Shown piece after piece: positions 32,204 through 45,805 of a DNA stretch of 64,000 bases. The position numbers and the translations under genes are program-made. The stretch's first letter is position 1; the number at the start of each line of letters is the position of its first letter. Under the pieces are notes generated by a model. That model saw only the letters and a program-made list of their open reading frames with translations. It searched no databases and had not been told where the DNA came from. The DNA is from Rosellinia necatrix. Taxonomy: Eukaryota; Ascomycota; Sordariomycetes; Xylariales; Xylariaceae. The DNA lies in the NCBI GenBank assembly GCA_021209875.1, contig JAGYVD010000003.1, positions 2,914,001 through 2,978,000 on the forward strand. The letters run 5' to 3'.

Positions 32204-35200
32204 GGGCATACCTCATGGCTTCCAACGTCCCACGTGGGACTGTCGGTGAGGGATTATATGGACGTGGTATATGAGTGAGGAAAAGTTTGGCGACTCGCAT
32301 GGAGTCTGTGATATCCCTGCTTCACCGCTTTCTTGGTATCTTTGCAGTTTTGAAAGGACGTATCAGCTTTGTGGTGCCATAGTGTTTGTTAGGCCCGTGT
32401 TCGATTTTTAAGAGATAAGGTGGACTTGAGAATGCTGAGACCTTGTCGCTCGTGATACTTGTGTGTGCAACGCAATCCCGTAAGCCAACCTTCCCCTTCC
32501 CCCAAATCCATCACAACGGTCTCACTCGCGCTGGTGGTTCACAGTCGCTCCGAACTTCCGACACCGAAAAAGACCACCCGAATCGGTCCCTTTGTCTCTT
32601 CTCACCGCGTGAGCTAATTTAGTAGGACGACCAAAAAGAAAAAAAAAAAAAGGACATCCACAGCATCGGCGTCTCGCCTCGCATAGCATCGAACACCACG
32701 CCCACCCGGCGTTTGAGATCGTAGTACATGTTCTCCGAAGGCACGCGTAGCCTGTGGCTACACGTCAGCTAAGAATCCTACATCACGGCAGGCTGCACGA
32801 GTCACGACCGCGGGTGCCAGCGATATGCGGTAGCAGTACACGTAATTTTTTTTTTTTTTAAAACATTTCTGCGAGGGAGGGAGAGAGGGAGGAAGGGGGA
32901 AGGGGGTTTGGGTGGGAGCCCGCCACGGCTTTGGCACAGTTTGGCCCAGCCATCTTCCGCCGCCGCTCGTCGAGGGGGATCCTCCCATCCCGCCTAGCTT
33001 CGCGGCGCCAGCGACCGGAACCCTCAGGATGACGGGGACGCGCTCCTATCTAGTTCATCGCGAACCACGTAATGCGGCCAGAGCGGTCGAAGGTCGGAGG
33101 GGGTTGCCCTAGTGAAGGAAGAGTCGGGGTCAATCAACCGATCGAAACGACCGACCTGGTTGTCCGGCGCGATTCTAAGTTCCCCCTAGCAGCGCCCGCC
33201 GCCGCCACCACCTCCTAGTGAAGCCAGAGATAGTCCCCCCTTCCCCTGAGTCATGTTCGTTGGAGGAATGGCGTGAGCTTCATAGTTCGTTAGAACGGGC
33301 CGTGCCATCCGACTATCGAGTGTTGATCTCGCAGCCAGCTCCTATTTGGTCCGAGGTACGGGTTTCATAAGGCTCTCTCATAAGGAACGATCGAGACCTC
33401 TAGTCTAGTGCCGGCCTAAGGCGACCTGTGAGACATGATAGTCCGGCGGGTTTATTAGACTTCGGCTAGTTCATTGGTGTGATGGCCCATGGCGATACCA
33501 AGCCAGCGTGTGCTGGCCAATGCCTGTCGCAGGGTGTTGACGAGTAATCACCAAGCCAAGGGTACGTGGGAAGAAGAAGAAGAAGAAGATGACAATGGTA
33601 TGTAATCGTCAGGCGACGCATGTAGTGTAGATGACACGATGGTGGATAATTTGGATAATTGCGTGCGCAAGATGCTCACGATATTACAACAAGATTAGCA
33701 GTGTCGAGAGCAACCAATCCCGGGCTTGACTGGCCCGGAGGCGGATTCAGCATTTTGTCCGTGGAACACAGCCTGACTCGCATCCTGACGCCGAGGCTGA
33801 GACCCGGGATGGCGATGCCGGTGCCACGAGTCTCGTGCTTCGTTTACTCGCATCTGGTCATTAGGGGCTGTCTCAGTGCCGAGTGATCCGCCTGACCACT
33901 CTCCCTTACCCTACCTGGCCGGATATCCCACGACATGCTGTAGCGAAAACCGGGACAAGGGGGATGAAATTGGCATAATTGACATCGCTGACTCGCATCA
34001 AGAAGAGGCTGGCTACCTTACCTACCTTACCTACCTTACTTATCTTACCTTCTACATTCGGGGTCCCCTCCCAAATCTCATAATCTCGCTCAATTGAGTT
34101 GTGAACCCAATAAATTATGTGATACATTAATGTGACGTGCTACCCTAAAAGGCTGGTATTCATTGACCGACGTTACAATACCATTACACGCATGGAGATG
34201 GCGTTACCGGGCAGAGGACTCCGGCCGTATGGCGTGCCAGGGACCTGGGATAGCCTATCCCCGAACTGCTCACGAGGGGCGAGGGATGATGCCGAGAACC
34301 GCAAATGCTTTCAGACCTTCACCTCCCGGCAACTATGTATCCATCACACAAGAGTCCAATATTGGGGCTAGACTACAACGCGCCACCGCGTCGCCGCGCC
34401 CACGCACTACACTAGGTGGTCGGACTAGACAAGACGGCCGGTGACACCCAGTGGCGCGTCGCTAACGTTCGACGATATTGAAGACGGCAAAACATATTGT
34501 CATACCCAAGTCGTCCATGACAAGGCAAGAGCTCTCTCCTCTCCGTGAGCCACACAGACAGACCCCGTAGCCTAGACTGGGGTCTATTCTCATCCCTATG
34601 TATGGCACTGCGGTCACCTACGCTGCGACCTCAATGGTCGGTGTGGGCGTTGCATGGTCGATCGATCGGGAGCCCGAGGATTCATGCCACGTAAGATGCG
34701 ATACGGGTAGGAAAACAAAAGAGTCTCGTTTCGCTTCTCGAGATATGACTGACTACGGAGGGGGAGGGGTGGAGGGAGGGGGCGAGAAAGGCGGGCAATG
34801 GAATGGGCCTGGAGCCCTACCCGAAAGTACGAAGATGTCGGTCTTCGAGAAGGGAAAGAAAGACGCACGCACAGAGCCCCCGGGTCCGTCCCGTTTGGAC
34901 CACGGTGGACAGGTAGCCGAGTTGGGTGCTTACCGCCCCTCCGAAGGGCAGCAGCAGACATCCGCGAGACTCGGCAGCGATTCGACCAGCTCAGAACCAC
35001 GCAAGCTAGCTGGGTGGAAAGTGCCTCAAGTGGCGCTTCGGCTACAGGTCAACGAGGGCCCCCGGGGGGAGGGAAGGGAGGTAGTGTAGGGAGGGACCGG
35101 GGGGGGGGAAGGCATTTGGCGGTGGCTCCGTCTGCTTGTGTTTCTGGCATCCCTCTGGAAACGAGAATGGAAAACGAGAATAGAAGACAAAAATGGAAAC

Positions 35201-35997
35201 GGGCGATGGAGATGACACGCAGTCGAGCATGATCAGGTGCTTACTTGCACCGATAGATTACAGATAGAACCCGATCACCCTGCCTCCTCTTGGTGGATCA
35301 ACGTGCTCCCGACTGAGCATCACAGCCAGTCGAGCTCACAAGGGCGCGAGATGACAGAAAAGGCCCCCCTCTTTCCTCGTCTTCCTCCCCCACTGTTTCC
35401 CCCTTCGCGGGAAATGATGGGGACGAGGTATCTAGATCTTCTCTAGTCTTGGTACCGCAGCAGATTGCTCTTATCGGGTGCAACCACGTCACCAACGCTG
35501 CATGTTCTTCCCCACCAGTCCAGTCGAAGGCGCACATCGCCATAATCACTACCACCATAACATAACACCATAACACCATAACACCACCATAACGGGGCAC
35601 GAGGCACTTGTCGGATCTGAGCATCGAGAAATGGGCCTCACCTGCTAGGCAGTAGTAATGGTAGCGGCGTCGGCGGCGCCGCCGCCTTCGGTTCCGCCTT
35701 CATGTGCCTACCACATCATCACGGCAAGTTTTTGGGAACGGCTGAGACATGACAAACAATGGCTCTCGGAAGATGGGGGGAGGGGGCAGAGGGGCTCTCA
35801 TGTGCCGATGTAGCCCTATAGTAGATCGAGCCATGGGATGACCATCGACGTATCGGATCGGGCGTCATGAATAACTCTAGCAATGCTCCCGACGATCGAC
35901 CACACGCCCATTACATATTCCTGATGAGGGCGTGACCTGGATCACTCGCCCCTATTTGACAATGCCCACGCCGTTACGAGCTTGTTAAGTGGGCAAT

Positions 35998-36075
35998 GGG
36001 ACAGCAGGAACAGCAGCAGGAGCAGCAGCAGCAGGTAACAATAACAACAACAACAGCAGTAGTAGTAGTAGGAAT
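35998..36075. repeat. CAG/ACA/GTA triplet-rich tract
   Basis: Interrupted AGCAGC, AACAAC and AGTAGT triplets over about 75 bp. Confidence 0.88.
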
Positions 36076-36334
36076 AGGAACAAGTATCATCATTGCACAG
36101 GTGGCGGCGACCTTTGGACCAATCTAAAGTGGGATTGTTCTAGATAGGTGGTTCCTGGGCGGTTCGAGTGCGGGATCAAAGGGGGAAGGGGAGCTTGCTC
36201 TCTGCCTACCTAGTGTACTTACACTACCTACTGTTAGTTGTTAGTTTACTGTGGATGCTGTCAATGCCTTTCGGAAGGGTTGGGGGCCGGAAAATACAGC
36301 AATACGCCATCTCGCTTTCACCGCCATGTGTCTA

Positions 36335-36432
36335 CTATGTGTATGCATGTATATACTATGTATGTACTTAATGCATGGACATATGTATGTATGTATGTAT
36401 GTATGCATGAAGTATGTATGCATGAAGTATGT
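36335..36432. repeat. TATG-rich microsatellite cluster
   Basis: TATG and CATGAAGTATG units over about 100 bp. Confidence 0.9.
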
Positions 36433-36860
36433 ACAACTATAGTACCTAGGTACACTAGAAATCCAATCAGCCACGCGGAATAGGGACCTTTCAGGGCCAC
36501 CAGCCCCCCCGGGCCCCTCTCTCCCCTTGTCTTCCCTCCCCCGAAAGCGTCGATGCGCATGTGGCATAAGACCCCCCCCCTCTCTCCCCATTTCTCAGCC
36601 CGGCGGAGATTTGATTCGCTCGGACCCAAAGGTGCGTCGCCGGGTGATGAGAAATCAGGGACGGGGAGACAGGGCAGAGAGTTGGGGCTAGGGACTCGAG
36701 CTAGGGGACTCGAGCCAAGGCTCACCTTTTCCCTATTATGCATCACAATGAGTATGGCGATTCCCACACACCAATGCATCGGGAGCGCGCTACTGCTATC
36801 CTTGCCATGCACTAGTTATGTACGTGTAGTTCTGGTAAGGGTAGGGTAGTGCATGGTACC

Positions 36861-37028
36861 TGTCTGTCTGTCTGCCTGTCTGCCTGTCTGTGTGTGCTTG
36901 TGTATGATTGAGTGTGAGTGTGCGCACATGGTGGATGAATGAATGAATGAATGAATGAATATATCCATTTTTTTTTTTTTTTTTGGATGGATGGGTGGAT
37001 GGATGGATGGGTGGGTATGGCTGGCTAG
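36861..37028. repeat. Compound TCTG / GAAT / poly-T / GGAT microsatellite
   Basis: Four different simple repeats abut each other: TCTG, TG, GAAT, a run of about 16 T, and GGAT. Confidence 0.92.
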
Positions 37029-38153
37029 CTCTGCACGAATCACCCAACGACTTCCCTCTCTTCTGCTCTTTCCCTCTTCCAATCATCCCGCACGGTTCTC
37101 TACTTCACTGATGGGAGCAATAATTGGCTCCGAACTCAATGGAGAAGTGGACTGTGATAACTAATGCTACTTACACTTCTCCTCTCAGGCCCTTTCTCAC
37201 CTCACAGGCCTCTCTCTCGCAGGTCTCTCTCATAGGTCTCTTGTACAGGTCCCTCTCTCTAGTCTACAGTAGCCCACAATAATGCCGCTGCCGCTCGCTG
37301 CGCTGCACTGCAACCTAACGCCGCGTAATGAGATATAATATGCAGGTGGGTAATAAAAAATCGGGTGCCCTTCCTGGATCGACTAATGATGATCAACCTG
37401 ACGAGAGAGAGGGAGAGGGAGAGAGAGAGCCGAGGGGCGGAATCCTGTTGATAGTTGGGGCGCACGCGCACAAGACTACCTATGTACCTAGGTAGCTAAT
37501 ACTCGGCAGCCCACGCCACAGCCCAGCACTAACTGGAAGTTAACAAGGTCGCTAACTACCTACCTACACTAGGTACACTACATTAAAATCATCGAACCAG
37601 TCGAGAAGCCCGTCCAGCCGAGCTAGTCCTATATCTAAATGAGTATCAACCTTCGATAACTAAACTACCCGGTACCTACCCTACCAAGTTGCCCACCTAC
37701 CTAGCTAGGTACTACGTAGTTGCCTACTTACTTGCTTGTAGTTGCCTAGGCAGGGTATACACTACACTACTATACACAGTACCAGCACGGTAGCATGTAC
37801 GGGTGGTTATGTGCGGGCGGCTTTGTGTCGCGGGTAAACATGCAATATCTGGTTCGCTATGCAGCCAACCTAACCTAGGCTGCTTACGGCCAAGCTCAGC
37901 TGCCTTCCTTCCTCTGTCAATTAACCTTGATGTCAAACCCGTCGCAGGTTTCCGGATGGCGAAGCCCTAGGCTGAGCTTTTTTTGTAGTGTAATGTACAC
38001 TAGGAGCAGACCTAGCGCCCGGTGCCCGTGGCCCGCGTAATGTACACCATGTACTTCGTACCTACTGTCTGTCTGCCTACTTACGCTGGAGTCGCGCGTG
38101 CCGGTTAGATCAAATAGGTAAATACACATAGTTATACATATGTACCTACATAC

Positions 38154-38186
<33 letters not shown>

Positions 38187-38337
38187 CATACATCTATAGT
38201 CAGTTAGTTCGTTAGCTAGGAATAGTGCATGAGTAATCGGCAATATCGCCCGCCCAACGTGTGCATGGTAGGATCACAACTGTAAACCAGTGAGATTAGT
38301 GCCCTCCTCAGCGAACTCGTTTCCCAGATCGGTCAAC

Positions 38338-38435
38338 AAGAAAGAAAGACAGAAAGACAGAAAGATAGAACCAAAGGGAGAAAGAGAGAAAGAGAGAAAG
38401 AAAGAAAGAAAGAAAGAAAGAAAAAAAAAAAAAAA
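38338..38435. repeat. GAAA/GACA microsatellite with poly-A end
   Basis: Purine tetranucleotides that end in a run of about 15 A. Confidence 0.93.
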
Positions 38436-40312
38436 CTCCCGTGTCCTTCGCAACCGGCCTATAAGATGACGAAGATGTGAGGATGGGTAGTAGCTAGGTG
38501 AGGTAGTATCAACACATCGGACCAGTAGTAGATGGGCCAGAGCTATGCAAATGGCTTTCAGATCGGTCGGTCACAAAATGCAGGCTCAAGAGCAACCATG
38601 AATGAGCACCATGAGCACCACGCTAGCGTCGAAAGAGGGAAAAAGACCAAGGCTAATGTCAAGTCAGTCGGTCTAGCGTCGTGTTGCGTCTTTGCACGGT
38701 AGTCGGCTGCTGCTCGCTGACTGGCCCCTCCCCTCCCTCCCCCCTCTCTCTCCTTCTTCTCTCTTCCTCTCCCGAGATTGGGTGGATGGGTGGCGGGAGC
38801 AGCAGCAGTGGGAAAATATGCAGACACACGGACCTCGATGCAACGCCCAGATGCAACACCGAGGCATCTCGAGAGCCCTGTTGCTTGCCAAAAAGTAAGG
38901 CGGGTGGCGTCGACCCCTACCGACGAATCAGACCGGCCTGTCCTCCCGCACGAACCGGCGTCGTGGGCGACAAAGACCAAGTTTGGCTGTTTTGACTGAT
39001 GCCGCGCATCAAGACCGAAATACGCTATGCGATCAGATCATAAAGAACTATCATAGCACTTCCCTTAGGGAGGAGGCGGGAGGAGGCGGGGTGAGGGGGG
39101 GGAATTCATTTTTGAGTCTTTCGCCTAACACATCTAATCTCACTTGGGGGAAGGGGGAAGGGCATAAACACTTTTTTTTCTTTTTCATGTTGTTTAAAAA
39201 AAAAGATGGGACGAAATGCAAATAGTAGATAAAAGGTGAATATTAGCGATTGATTCGCTTAACATTGATTGTATTGGGGTTGAGAAGAGTCTATCTGGTG
39301 TAATACCCTCCCGTCTCTCTCTCAAGAACCCAGGGGAAGCGAGGCATTATTGGCCAAGCATCCACCACTTGTTAAAAACGTAACGTATTTTGTAGACCAG
39401 CGCATCGCATCAACTCTTCCTCGTCGATACGCGCTGCTGTCCCGAGGGCTATTGACCCGTCTTGATTCTAATTTCGTGTCCCGTGACATCCATTCCATCC
39501 ACCATCCGGAGCCATGCGCTGGCTCGTTTTATCGGAATAGTTCTTCAAATCCTCCCGTGGAAAAAAAGGAAAAAAAGAAAAAAGGGAAAATTATCCCATG
39601 GTATCATCAGCGAAAGTATCCGGTCCTTCTCTCTAGCCGGGACCCCATAGTAGGTTGTAGTAGTAGGAAGGGTAGTAGTAGTAGTAGTAGTTGTTGTTGT
39701 AGCCGACGGTCGGCAGATTAAACATCAGTAAAGCCGCTCCAGTCTTGTGGGAAAAAAAGATCCGATGCCATATCCTGCGCCGTTATAACAATGCGTTGGA
39801 CATGTCCATACCCGAATTAATAAGAATACGTGCTGCGACTCCTGGGTCTCCCACGTCTTTCTTCCTTTGTCGATACTGTCGAGCCTTCCGCCAACTCCAC
39901 GCTGTAATAAAACATAAAGGAAAAAAAAAGGGTAAAATAGATACAGTAAAACGATTGAAGTCCCGGACCGTTGTTTGCTTGTTTGGTGTTTTTTTTTTCT
40001 TTTCTTCTTTCGCGATCCATTATAAGGGTTGTTTATCCGGGTATCATCCATGTAGCCGTCCAGCGACGGATTAATTAAAACACAAGAGTGAAACGTTGGT
40101 AATTGTCGTGGTCGTAAATCCCGGGAATAGACCACCAAGGCGCGGACTTTTTTTTTCGGATTTTTTTTCTTTTTCTTTTCATGGGAATTCCGGCAGTGGT
40201 GTGGAAATCCGAAAAATCCTGCGGATAATAGGGTGACATGACTTTAAATGGGAGGTTATATGTCCCTGAACTAGGGTATATGTGGTCCCCCCCCATCACA
40301 TGAGTGGAAGCT

Positions 40313-41862
40313 CTAACAGAAAGCTTGGAAATTGGCCAATATGGGAAACTGGTGTTGATGGAACGGATTGGGCGAGTGCAATTGAGGTGCTTGCGCATAT
40401 CGATTTACCACATCCCAAAAGTTTGGAAACGTAAACTTGTTTGCGACACAGCTGGGCTGAGGCAAACCTGGATCAGGACAGGGAGGGCAGACTTGGTAGT
40501 CTCCTTGGACGAGCCCGGCATGTTGTGGAACAAATTCCTGTGGGAAAGGCACCTTTGATTCCTCTGGGTCGAACAATTGGGGTTCCGGGACGAAGTCCTC
40601 CTCACCCTGCATTTCAAAAATATCCTCGTCATCCAAGTCGTCGATGGTGGAGCAACTCGATGTGAGAGAACCCTCGTCCGAGGAGCAGGTGGATTCCCCG
40701 TCCGAGTTCGAACTGGCGGGGGAGAGCGGCGCGTCGTAACTGAGATGTTCAACGGTGTCCTCGTAGGTAACGTATTCAGTGGGTTTAGGCGATGCTGGCG
40801 GAGTGAGTAATGCCTGCACCGTGGGGATGGTGAGTTGGGAGCAGACGGAGATTTTCGTCCTCAGCTCCTGTAACGTAATTCTTTCATCTGGGTTGCGAGT
40901 GAAGATGCGGCCCAGAATCTCGTTGAGGCCGTCAGACAATGGCAAGATGGTCCTCAGAAAGTCCGGGCTCCTGGTAAAGGCGCGGTATGTGGTATCATCA
41001 AACGATGCCTGTCTCCACGGATTGCGGCCACAGGTTAGGTTCACTAAGATGACGCCAAGGCTCCAGACATCATTGGGGGCGCAATAGTAAAACGGTCTCC
41101 ATGATGAGGGGTCCAGGCATTCTAGAAGGAGTAGAGAGTGTCAGTCAGTTGATTATCCACGGGTCAGGCTGGTTCGCGCAACAAAGAAATCCTACCTGGA
41201 GACATGTAAAATGTCGAGCCGCAACCATAGTCCTCGGATCGTTCATTCTGGGTGGCTAGGCCAAAATCCGCCAGCTTCACGGTATCGCCCTGGTTCGAAA
41301 CAAGAATATTCTCCGGCTTTAGATCCCTATGGTAGATTCCCAATGCGTGGCAATGCTCAACCGCGTCCAGGATTTGGAGGAAGATACTCTTGACCATCTC
41401 ATCTTTGCCCACATACTGGCCACGTTCCGTGATATTCAAGAACAGGTCTCCCTCGGAGCAGTATTCCAGGACTACATAGATGCAATCCGGGTCATCCACG
41501 ATCTTGTGCATGGAAACAACATTGGGGTGAGCAGAGGCCATGTAGTGAAGTCGAAGTTCCCGGTGTTGGAAGGCTATTTGGCGCGCGTCCAGCGGGGACC
41601 CGTCCGCGTTAAACTTGCTGAGCGTCTTGACGGCATACTGGATCCTGGTGGTAATGTCGACGGCCAGATATACTACCCCGTAGGCGCCGGTACCGATGAT
41701 TTTCACCAACTGTAGGCTGTCGCCTAGAAACTTCCCTAGTCTCTCCTCCGGGGCGACGGGCGTGTAGCGTGCGAACGGCTGCTGTATATATGCGTTTTTG
41801 CTGCTGTCGTAAAGAGGGGATACAGGCGGCGTGAGATATCCGTACACTGCTGCATTATTCAT
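40313..41862 (-). CDS. Ran1/Pat1-like serine/threonine protein kinase
   Basis: A protein kinase of 491 residues related to fission yeast Ran1/Pat1 and budding yeast Vhs1/Sks1, which tie nutrient state to growth and development. Exons: 41196-41862 and 40313-41121; the split Glu codon gives TFYMSPECLDPSSWRP. The kinase domain starts at about residue 50 with the glycine loop GTGAYGVVY. It then shows YAVKTL (catalytic Lys), EYCSEGDLF hinge, HRDLKPENILV catalytic loop, ADFGLAT metal site, an activation segment ending MSPECL in place of the usual APE, and DVWSLGVILVNLTCGRNPW. The C-terminal tail has LLTPPASP, echoing LTPPVSP at the N-terminus, then an acidic Ser-rich stretch. I chose ATG 41862 (MNNAAVYGYLTPPVSP); an in-frame upstream start at 41958 would add 32 residues. 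Confidence 0.95.
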
Positions 41863-44699
41863 GGTATCCTCTGGATGACGGTCTTTTCTCCAAATGTCCG
41901 GGCTTGGATTTTCTTCTGAGACAAGAAAATAAAAGGAAAAGAAAGAGCGAGGACACAAAGTCTGTTATACGGTCAAGGCGTCCTCAACCGAAACTACAGC
42001 CAAAGAAATAGATATCCGTGGGTCAAATTCCTGGGTCCAATATCCTGAGGGCCAAAACCACAGCTGGGATTAGCTGGTGGCGCGTCGGTGGGGAGAAGGT
42101 GAGAGGGAGGGCGGGGAGGATAACTCAACGGTGAGCTATCATCGGATTCCCTTGCGCTGGTCGTGATGGTGTCAAAGATGGATACTATGTATGGTGAGTT
42201 GTAGGGAGCGAGGTGAGTTGTCGTGAGGTTTGAAGCAACACTAGCACGCAGATGCGGCTGGTGGGCGGTTGATGTACTTTAGATATTCGGATATCAATGG
42301 CCTGGCGTACTCCACCGATCCCATCCGGTACGTATCGTAGTATAACTACCCGGAGGAGGTATAGTCCTGAGCGACCAGGGTATGTCTTGGGTTGTTTGGA
42401 TGGCTCAACCCTTCGCCTTGGCTAGCTTGGGTGAGCGAGTGAGTCGGCAGCCCGCCCGTGGCCGTGTGTATATGACAAGAGTGGAGGTAGAGTAATAATA
42501 ATAAACAGACAGCCACTTCATCCCCATCCCTCTCCTCATCCACCCTAATCCACCCTATTCCACCCTTGTCTCACAGGCTCCCACGGGCTCCCATAGACTC
42601 CCACACAACGCCCGCACGCCCGCCTGCGCTATTCTTAAAATTCGATGGCGCTAGGCCGCAAAGGCGGCCTGTCCACCTGTGGCAGTGGAACTGGTTGTCT
42701 GTGGACACACGGGTGGGAACAATGCTAACAGCAGTGACAGGATCAGAGACTAGCTACTGTGGTGTACAAGTGACTAGAGCCATGGCCGGGGTTCCTCTAT
42801 ATTACACCACTCGAACACTACCGTAACGGGCTAGATGAACCGACTGAGTTGGTGCCGTCAATGGGAAGGCTCTCCACTGGCTCGCTCACACGCTCCTACA
42901 CTACACTACACTACTTCACAGTTACAGGCGAACAGGCGAACAGGCGAACAGGCGGACAGGGACACCAGGCAGAAGATGTCAAGGAATGGACCCAGTGGTT
43001 CTAGGGCGCTCCACTTGGATACGGCGAACGGACGAGCAGCAGTCAAGAGGGCAGGGATCGAGGCTGGCGGGCGGGTGCAATGTATATCCGTACCTACAGT
43101 AGAGACGCTGAGATTTACCCTTGAATGTTGTAATATACGAGGAAACGAGAGCAGGGATGTTCCTGTCTGACACACAAAAATAAGTGGTCCACTCAAACAC
43201 TTGCTGTTATTAGTCGAAGCATGTTGCTTTTAGTGTGCAATTATGCTGTAGGAGTGTGCCATTCTGGCCACGAGCCATGTCCAATATTTAATACCACACC
43301 CGGGCTAGCAAGGGTCTTGGTGTGGTCATGGTCGCCCGCCCTAAAGCGAGACGAGCCACTCAGCCCCCTGTCGAAGAACAAGAACGGCGGCGGGTAAGAG
43401 TGAGAATGAAGGAAAAAAAAAAAAAAAATAGGGGGACCTGCGTGTGATCAGTCCTCAAAGACTCAGGCAATAGCAGGACTCCCCTGCTGGCCAGCGACAA
43501 GCTCGACAGTGGTGAGTGGCTGCTGACTCCCCACATCCTCTCATCTTCTTAGAACAGTCCCAGGGCTGGGCGCTGGGGCAAATCGTCATTATTCACAGGG
43601 CTCGTGACTTGCATAGTTTTTGCCTCTTTCGCCTGGCAACAAGTGCTTGGCTGGGGACAAAACGCCTCCCTACCTCCCTCAATCTCGCCAGCCCAGCTCT
43701 GCTTCAGGATACCGAGGACGAGGGACAGAAAGAAAAAAAAAAGAAAGATTTTGTGCGCCCCGAGACAGGACCTTTGATTTTGCGCCGCATTCCGGAATCC
43801 GATGAAATAAATAGCCTTCCTTGCTCGTGACTTACCAAGCAGCCTGTCTATCGTCTATAGTCAGGGCAAACTCCTCGTTCCATCGTGTGACACAGGTAGA
43901 TACAGTACCAGCTTACCGGTATTCGGCAGTTTCTGATATACATAGTAGCAAATAAAGGCCTAAATCTTAAACCACCACTTTGTCCTCTTGCTGGCTCGTG
44001 CTTTCGTCGGTAGGGTTCGAGATGTACAGTTACTAGTTTGTTCAAGTTAGTTATTATTCGGAGACTTCGCCCTATTCTAACCGCTCGTCGTCGATGAACC
44101 ATGCTGTTGGTCCGTTTCAATGTGCCGGCGCTGATCGTGACCCAGGTTGATGCCTGTGCAATATTCATACTCTGCCCGGGTCGTTCGTTGAGGTATCCCG
44201 TCTTGCCGGTTATGTGCTACGCAACGAATTTGATATTCGTCATAGTCATCATAGTCGTCATCAGATCATCATATCTTTATCGTGATTTTACTTACAACGT
44301 ACTACATACGGTAGTATTCCAAGCTAGTACAATAGTTACATACGTAGTAGCCGATTGTCAAATCCTTTGATGCTTTGCTTGATGGAAGGATTGCCGGTAC
44401 ATCCTTGGCCCGCGAAGCATCTAATCTTAGATTTTGGCATTTGGGAATCGGGATGTCTGTATGGTCCATGAACATATCTCTCACCAGTTTGTATGTGTCT
44501 CACGCAAGCAGTTAGGCTAACCTACTAGAGGTAGTTGTCCCTCTGACGGGGGGTTCAATGATCTAGTGTAGTGTGTGTATTGTTGTGTACACTATTGTGT
44601 TTGCAGTGCCACCTGCGTCGTCTCGGTCAATTGAGACACCGCACTGGAACAAGCAGGAACAAGCATGATATTGATGCGGCCGTCTTTCTCTCTCCTTCT

Positions 44700-44737
<38 letters not shown>

Positions 44738-45633
44738 GTCCCCTCGTTCACTCTTTTCCCTCCCTCCCATCACCACCCTTAGAGCCGGGTTATGTAAGTT
44801 TTTGTAAACAGCCACGAGGCGTAGCGCTCTCGGTCAGCGGCAAAAAGAGGAACACGGGAATGCCAGCCAGAGCCACCTGGAACAGACCCGCGGGCGACGA
44901 ACCACCCGGTCAATCCTTTACACTAGACGACGGCGGCCGCCTCCAAACGCTTATGCCAGCCAGCAGGGCCATCTCAATGCATACACCACCCACACAACCC
45001 ACATAACCACACCACACTACACTACACTACACTACACACTACTTGTTATGTATGTAGTGTATGTATGTATGTAGGGCAGGGGCGGGCGGGTATGCCGTAT
45101 TGAGTGAGATGTCTATGCTGGACATGCAGATCTGTTTGTATGGCCAATGGCACCAACAGCTCGCACAGGCGCCTGACACGCTGATTCGCCCGTGGGCGTC
45201 CCAGCTTCGAGGGTTGCAGGGCGTTGCTTGGGGTAAGTGGTGAGCGCTCGTGTTTCCATTGGCCGCCATAGATGAACCATACGATTATCTCCGGCGTGGG
45301 TGGGTGGGAATAAGAGACGATTCCGGTCTTGTCGCCCGGGTCGTATGCAGCAGCCTTGCAAGACATCACAATTTGGTTTGACAAGCCCGCACATCCTGGC
45401 CAGAAGTGAGGCTGCCCGAGCCGGGGGGGTTTGACCACCAACCCGTCGGAAGGACAGGCAAAGCCAATGGGCAGCCGCAAAGACGCTGGTATGCATGCGG
45501 GCCTTTTAAAATGAGATGGGTAGCTGACCCTGACCGGCCTGGGCAGAGCACTGCTACTCGCCCGCGGCGCAATATGCAACATGCAATGTGCAATTCCTTA
45601 CATGGGCGAAATGGTGTGTGTGGAAGGGGGAAA

Positions 45634-45805
45634 GTAGTTGTGTATATGTGTATATGTGTATATGTATACTTGTATGTGTATATGTGTAAGTGTATACTTG
45701 TGTGTGTCTATGTGTATGTGTATAACTACTTGTAGTGTATGTGTATGTGTGTATATGTGTATGTGTGTATATGTGTATGTGTGTATATGTGTATGTGTGT
45801 AAGTG
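45634..45805. repeat. GTGTATAT-type alternating purine-pyrimidine tract
   Basis: About 170 bp of GTGTATATGTGTATG repeats, almost perfectly alternating purine and pyrimidine. Confidence 0.92.

Larger units (their letters stand above)
32204..40312. other. 8-kb gene-free region dense in simple repeats
   Basis: I find no gene I can support on either strand. It contains poly-A/T runs (32637-32653, 32847-32862, 36969-36984), GAA triplets (about 33568-33590), CAG/ACA/GTA triplets (35998-36075), TATG arrays (36335-36432), and mixed TCTG/GAAT/GGAT arrays (36861-37028). CATA/TA arrays (38147-38186), a GAAA plus poly-A tract (38338-38435), GTA/GTT triplets (39656-39705) and TAGGTACC motifs (37476-37700) are also present. 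The small open frames overlap these repeats and are not credible. Confidence 0.6.

Noticed and set aside
36241..36849. Overlapping open frames on both strands over the TATG repeat
   Set aside because: Their length comes from simple repeats without stop codons in several frames.
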